Source: Mucilaginibacter gossypii
Lineage (GTDB): Bacteria; Bacteroidota; Bacteroidia; Sphingobacteriales; Sphingobacteriaceae
NCBI RefSeq assembly: GCF_900100945.1
Contig: NZ_FNCG01000023.1
Location: forward strand, 1 to 64,000
Length of the DNA: 64,000 nt
Direction: 5' to 3'
In this document: positions 62,254 to 64,000 of the stretch, in pieces
Numbering within the stretch: position 1 is the first letter of the stretch
How the letters are laid out: each line of letters begins with the position of its first letter
Notes under the pieces: model-generated
Seen by the model: only the letters and a program-made list of their open reading frames with translations
What the model was told of the DNA's origin: nothing
The model's database searches: none
Program-made: the position numbers and the translations under genes

Positions 62254-62760
62254 TTAGATAAGATCTATCCCATTAGAGATTATTTTAAAGCCTTCTTGTT
62301 TCCATTGCTTCATTATCATCCCGAGGTTATGCGATTTTTTTACCGAGCTTATGACAAACTTTTGCTTGATGAGTTCCCCATTCATCTTGGTTATCATAAT
62401 TTTGTTACGGGAGCCATCACTTCTTGACCTTTTACTCCAACCAGCGTAGTTATAACAGTTTATTTCAATCATCTTCAAATCGTTAAGCATAAAAATATCC
62501 TCTCTCAAGCTCACACCGTCTTCCTGAAGAAGCAACTCCCCGTCTTTAATATAAGTTGGCATGTTTTTCCACATAGAATGAACTAAAAAACCCGCCAAGC
62601 CGACAAATAAACAAATGCTGACAACGATATCTTCAAACAGATTGAAGTTATCACCATCAAATAAAATTAAAACCAGTGCAGCTATCATTAAAACAGCAGG
62701 CACCTGCATTAGCTTATAAATAAACGGGCGATGGGTGTAAGTATCAAAGATTTCAGTCAT
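62254..62760 (-). CDS. Hypothetical membrane protein, two spans
   Basis: A 168-residue protein with two hydrophobic spans at about 16-34 and 43-63 (VPAVLMIAALVLILF; IVVSICLFVGLAGFLV), then a cytosolic part of about 100 residues with alternating strands (LLLQEDGVSLREDIFMLNDL, KIMITKMNGELIKQKFVISS). It resembles the layout of YcxB/PH-like-domain membrane proteins but no family can be named safely. Its stop lies only 11 bases from the convergent receiver gene, with no clear terminator between. Confidence 0.7.
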   Translation of the reverse strand: MTEIFDTYTHRPFIYKLMQVPAVLMIAALVLILFDGDNFNLFEDIVVSICLFVGLAGFLVHSMWKNMPTYIKDGELLLQEDGVSLREDIFMLNDLKMIEINCYNYAGWSKRSRSDGSRNKIMITKMNGELIKQKFVISSVKKSHNLGMIMKQWKQEGFKIISNGIDLI

Positions 62761-62925
62761 TTTAAGATATATCGGCGCAATTTTAAATAATAAAATGTTG
62801 ATAGCTATTATAAATCATTTTTACTGTCGCGATTATAAAATCAAAAATCCGAAATCCACAAAACCACTTCCCCCTTTCGCCCCAAAACCTTAATTTCGCT
62901 GGCTCATAGCAAAGAGGAAAAGATT

Positions 62926-64000
62926 TTGGATTACTTACAGGGATTAAACCCCGAACAAAGGGCAGCGGTTGAACAAACCGAGGGGCCGGTGATGATTATT
63001 GCCGGTGCCGGATCGGGCAAAACACGTGTTATTACCTATCGCGTGGCACATTTGATACGCAAAGGTGTTGATTCATTTAACATACTGGTGTTAACCTTTA
63101 CCAACAAGGCCGCCCGTGAAATGCGCGAGCGTATCACCCACGTTGTTGGTACCGAAGCTAAAAATATTTGGATGGGTACCTTCCACTCGGTGTTTGCGAA
63201 AATATTACGGGTTGAGGCCGAAAAAATCGGTTATCCAAGCAACTTTACCATTTACGATACCGACGATAGCAAGAGCGTTTTAAGGGCCATTTTAAAAGAA
63301 ATGAACCTTGATGATAAGCTGTACAATGTAAACTTTGTACTTAACCGCATCTCGGCATCAAAAAATAACCTGATCTCGTGGCAGGAATACAACAAGAACG
63401 AGCAGATCCAGGCCGACGACTTTTCGAGCGGCCGCGGGCAAATGGGTAAGATCTATGAGATGTATGCCACCCGCTGCTACCGCGCCGGTGCCATGGATTT
63501 TGACGATTTGCTGTATAAAACCAACGAGCTCCTGAAACTGCACCCCGACGTGCTCAATAAATACCAGCACAAGTTTAAATACCTTATGGTTGATGAGTAT
63601 CAGGATACCAACTTTTCGCAGTACCTGATTGTTAAAAAGCTTGCCGCTGTTAACGAAAACCTTTGCGTTGTAGGTGATGACGCCCAAAGTATCTATGCTT
63701 TCCGCGGTGCCAACATTCAAAACATCTTAAACTTTGAGAAGGATTACCCCGATCTGAAGGTGTTTAAGCTGGAGCAAAATTATCGCTCAACTCAAAACAT
63801 TGTGAATGTAGCCAACAGCATCATCCGCAATAATAAAGATCAGCTTAAAAAGAATGTATTCTCCGAAAAAGAGTCGGGCGATAAGATTAAAGTTATGCGG
63901 GCCTTCAGCGATAACGAGGAAGGCAAAATAGTAGCCGAAGCTATTATGCAAGACCGCAGCTCAAACGGGCTTAATTGGTCGGCATTTGCTATCCTTTACC
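62926..64000 (+). CDS. UvrD/PcrA-type superfamily 1 DNA helicase, 5' part
   Basis: An open frame from TTG at 62926-62928, preceded by AAAGAGG, to the end of the window (358 codons visible). It shows the Q-motif NPEQRAAVE, Walker A GAGSGKT (27-33), motif Ia LTFTNKAAREM, GTFHSVFAKILR, Walker B VDEYQDTN (about 225), motif III GDDAQSIYAFRGA and motif IV LEQNYRSTQNI. All are hallmarks of the UvrD/PcrA/Rep helicases, which unwind DNA in repair and replication restart. The C-terminal half, with motifs V and VI, lies outside the window. An upstream ATG in frame was not found. Confidence 0.93.
   Translation, partial: MDYLQGLNPEQRAAVEQTEGPVMIIAGAGSGKTRVITYRVAHLIRKGVDSFNILVLTFTNKAAREMRERITHVVGTEAKNIWMGTFHSVFAKILRVEAEKIGYPSNFTIYDTDDSKSVLRAILKEMNLDDKLYNVNFVLNRISASKNNLISWQEYNKNEQIQADDFSSGRGQMGKIYEMYATRCYRAGAMDFDDLLYKTNELLKLHPDVLNKYQHKFKYLMVDEYQDTNFSQYLIVKKLAAVNENLCVVGDDAQSIYAFRGANIQNILNFEKDYPDLKVFKLEQNYRSTQNIVNVANSIIRNNKDQLKKNVFSEKESGDKIKVMRAFSDNEEGKIVAEAIMQDRSSNGLNWSAFAILY

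Overview
The window looks like a chromosome segment of a Bacteroidota bacterium of the Sphingobacteriaceae, most like Mucilaginibacter. The reasons are the mix of periplasmic sugar enzymes with Tat or Sec signals, DUF4097 proteins, an OMP_b-brl_3 outer-membrane barrel, a reg_prop hybrid histidine kinase, weak ribosome binding sites, and intergenic space filled with short palindromic repeats. The genus is an inference. Most genes lie on the minus strand. No tRNA, rRNA, CRISPR array or prophage was recognised.

Positions 1-16000: an IS3-family transposase remnant; a ligD operon led by a 58-residue DUF3606 gene; a FucP-like sugar transporter with a CBM9-like protein; an alditol-oxidase-like flavoprotein; an RRM RNA-binding protein; an ECF sigma / anti-sigma / two DUF4097 operon; an NTF2-like protein; uxuA with a cluster of GTGTTCAA repeats upstream; and an exported clan GH-D glycosidase-like protein.

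Positions 16231-25144: a seven-gene minus-strand unit reading adaptor, TolC, ABC ATPase, two FtsX/MacB permeases, sigma-54 response regulator, histidine kinase. A good sigma-54 promoter match (GG-N10-GC) sits just before the first gene, so the unit looks self-regulated. A 125 bp palindromic repeat interrupts it between adaptor and TolC genes; a second copy lies near 48800. Next come a NIPSNAP protein and a 1396-residue hybrid sensor kinase.

Positions 30805-48478: an 18 kb run, all minus strand, that reads as a locus for oxidative (3-keto) sugar or glycoside catabolism. It has two GMC flavoproteins, each with a predicted Fe-S cysteine motif; two Tat-lipoprotein gluconate-2-dehydrogenase-subunit-3 partners; a lipoprotein cytochrome c; a DUF1080 (3-keto-disaccharide hydrolase family) protein; four xylose-isomerase-like TIM barrels; two Gfo/Idh/MocA oxidoreductases; two MFS transporters; and a TolB-like propeller protein. 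The likely scheme is oxidation of sugar in the periplasm, electrons to cytochrome c, cleavage or isomerisation of the keto-sugar, uptake, and reduction in the cytosol.

Positions 49049-64000: mostly housekeeping and envelope genes: fatty-acid desaturase, TPR histidine kinase, acyl-CoA thioesterase, a large outer-membrane barrel protein, SlyD-like isomerase, YyaL-like thioredoxin-fold protein, M1 metallopeptidase, a lone receiver protein, a small membrane protein, and the 5' part of a UvrD/PcrA helicase gene cut by the window end.
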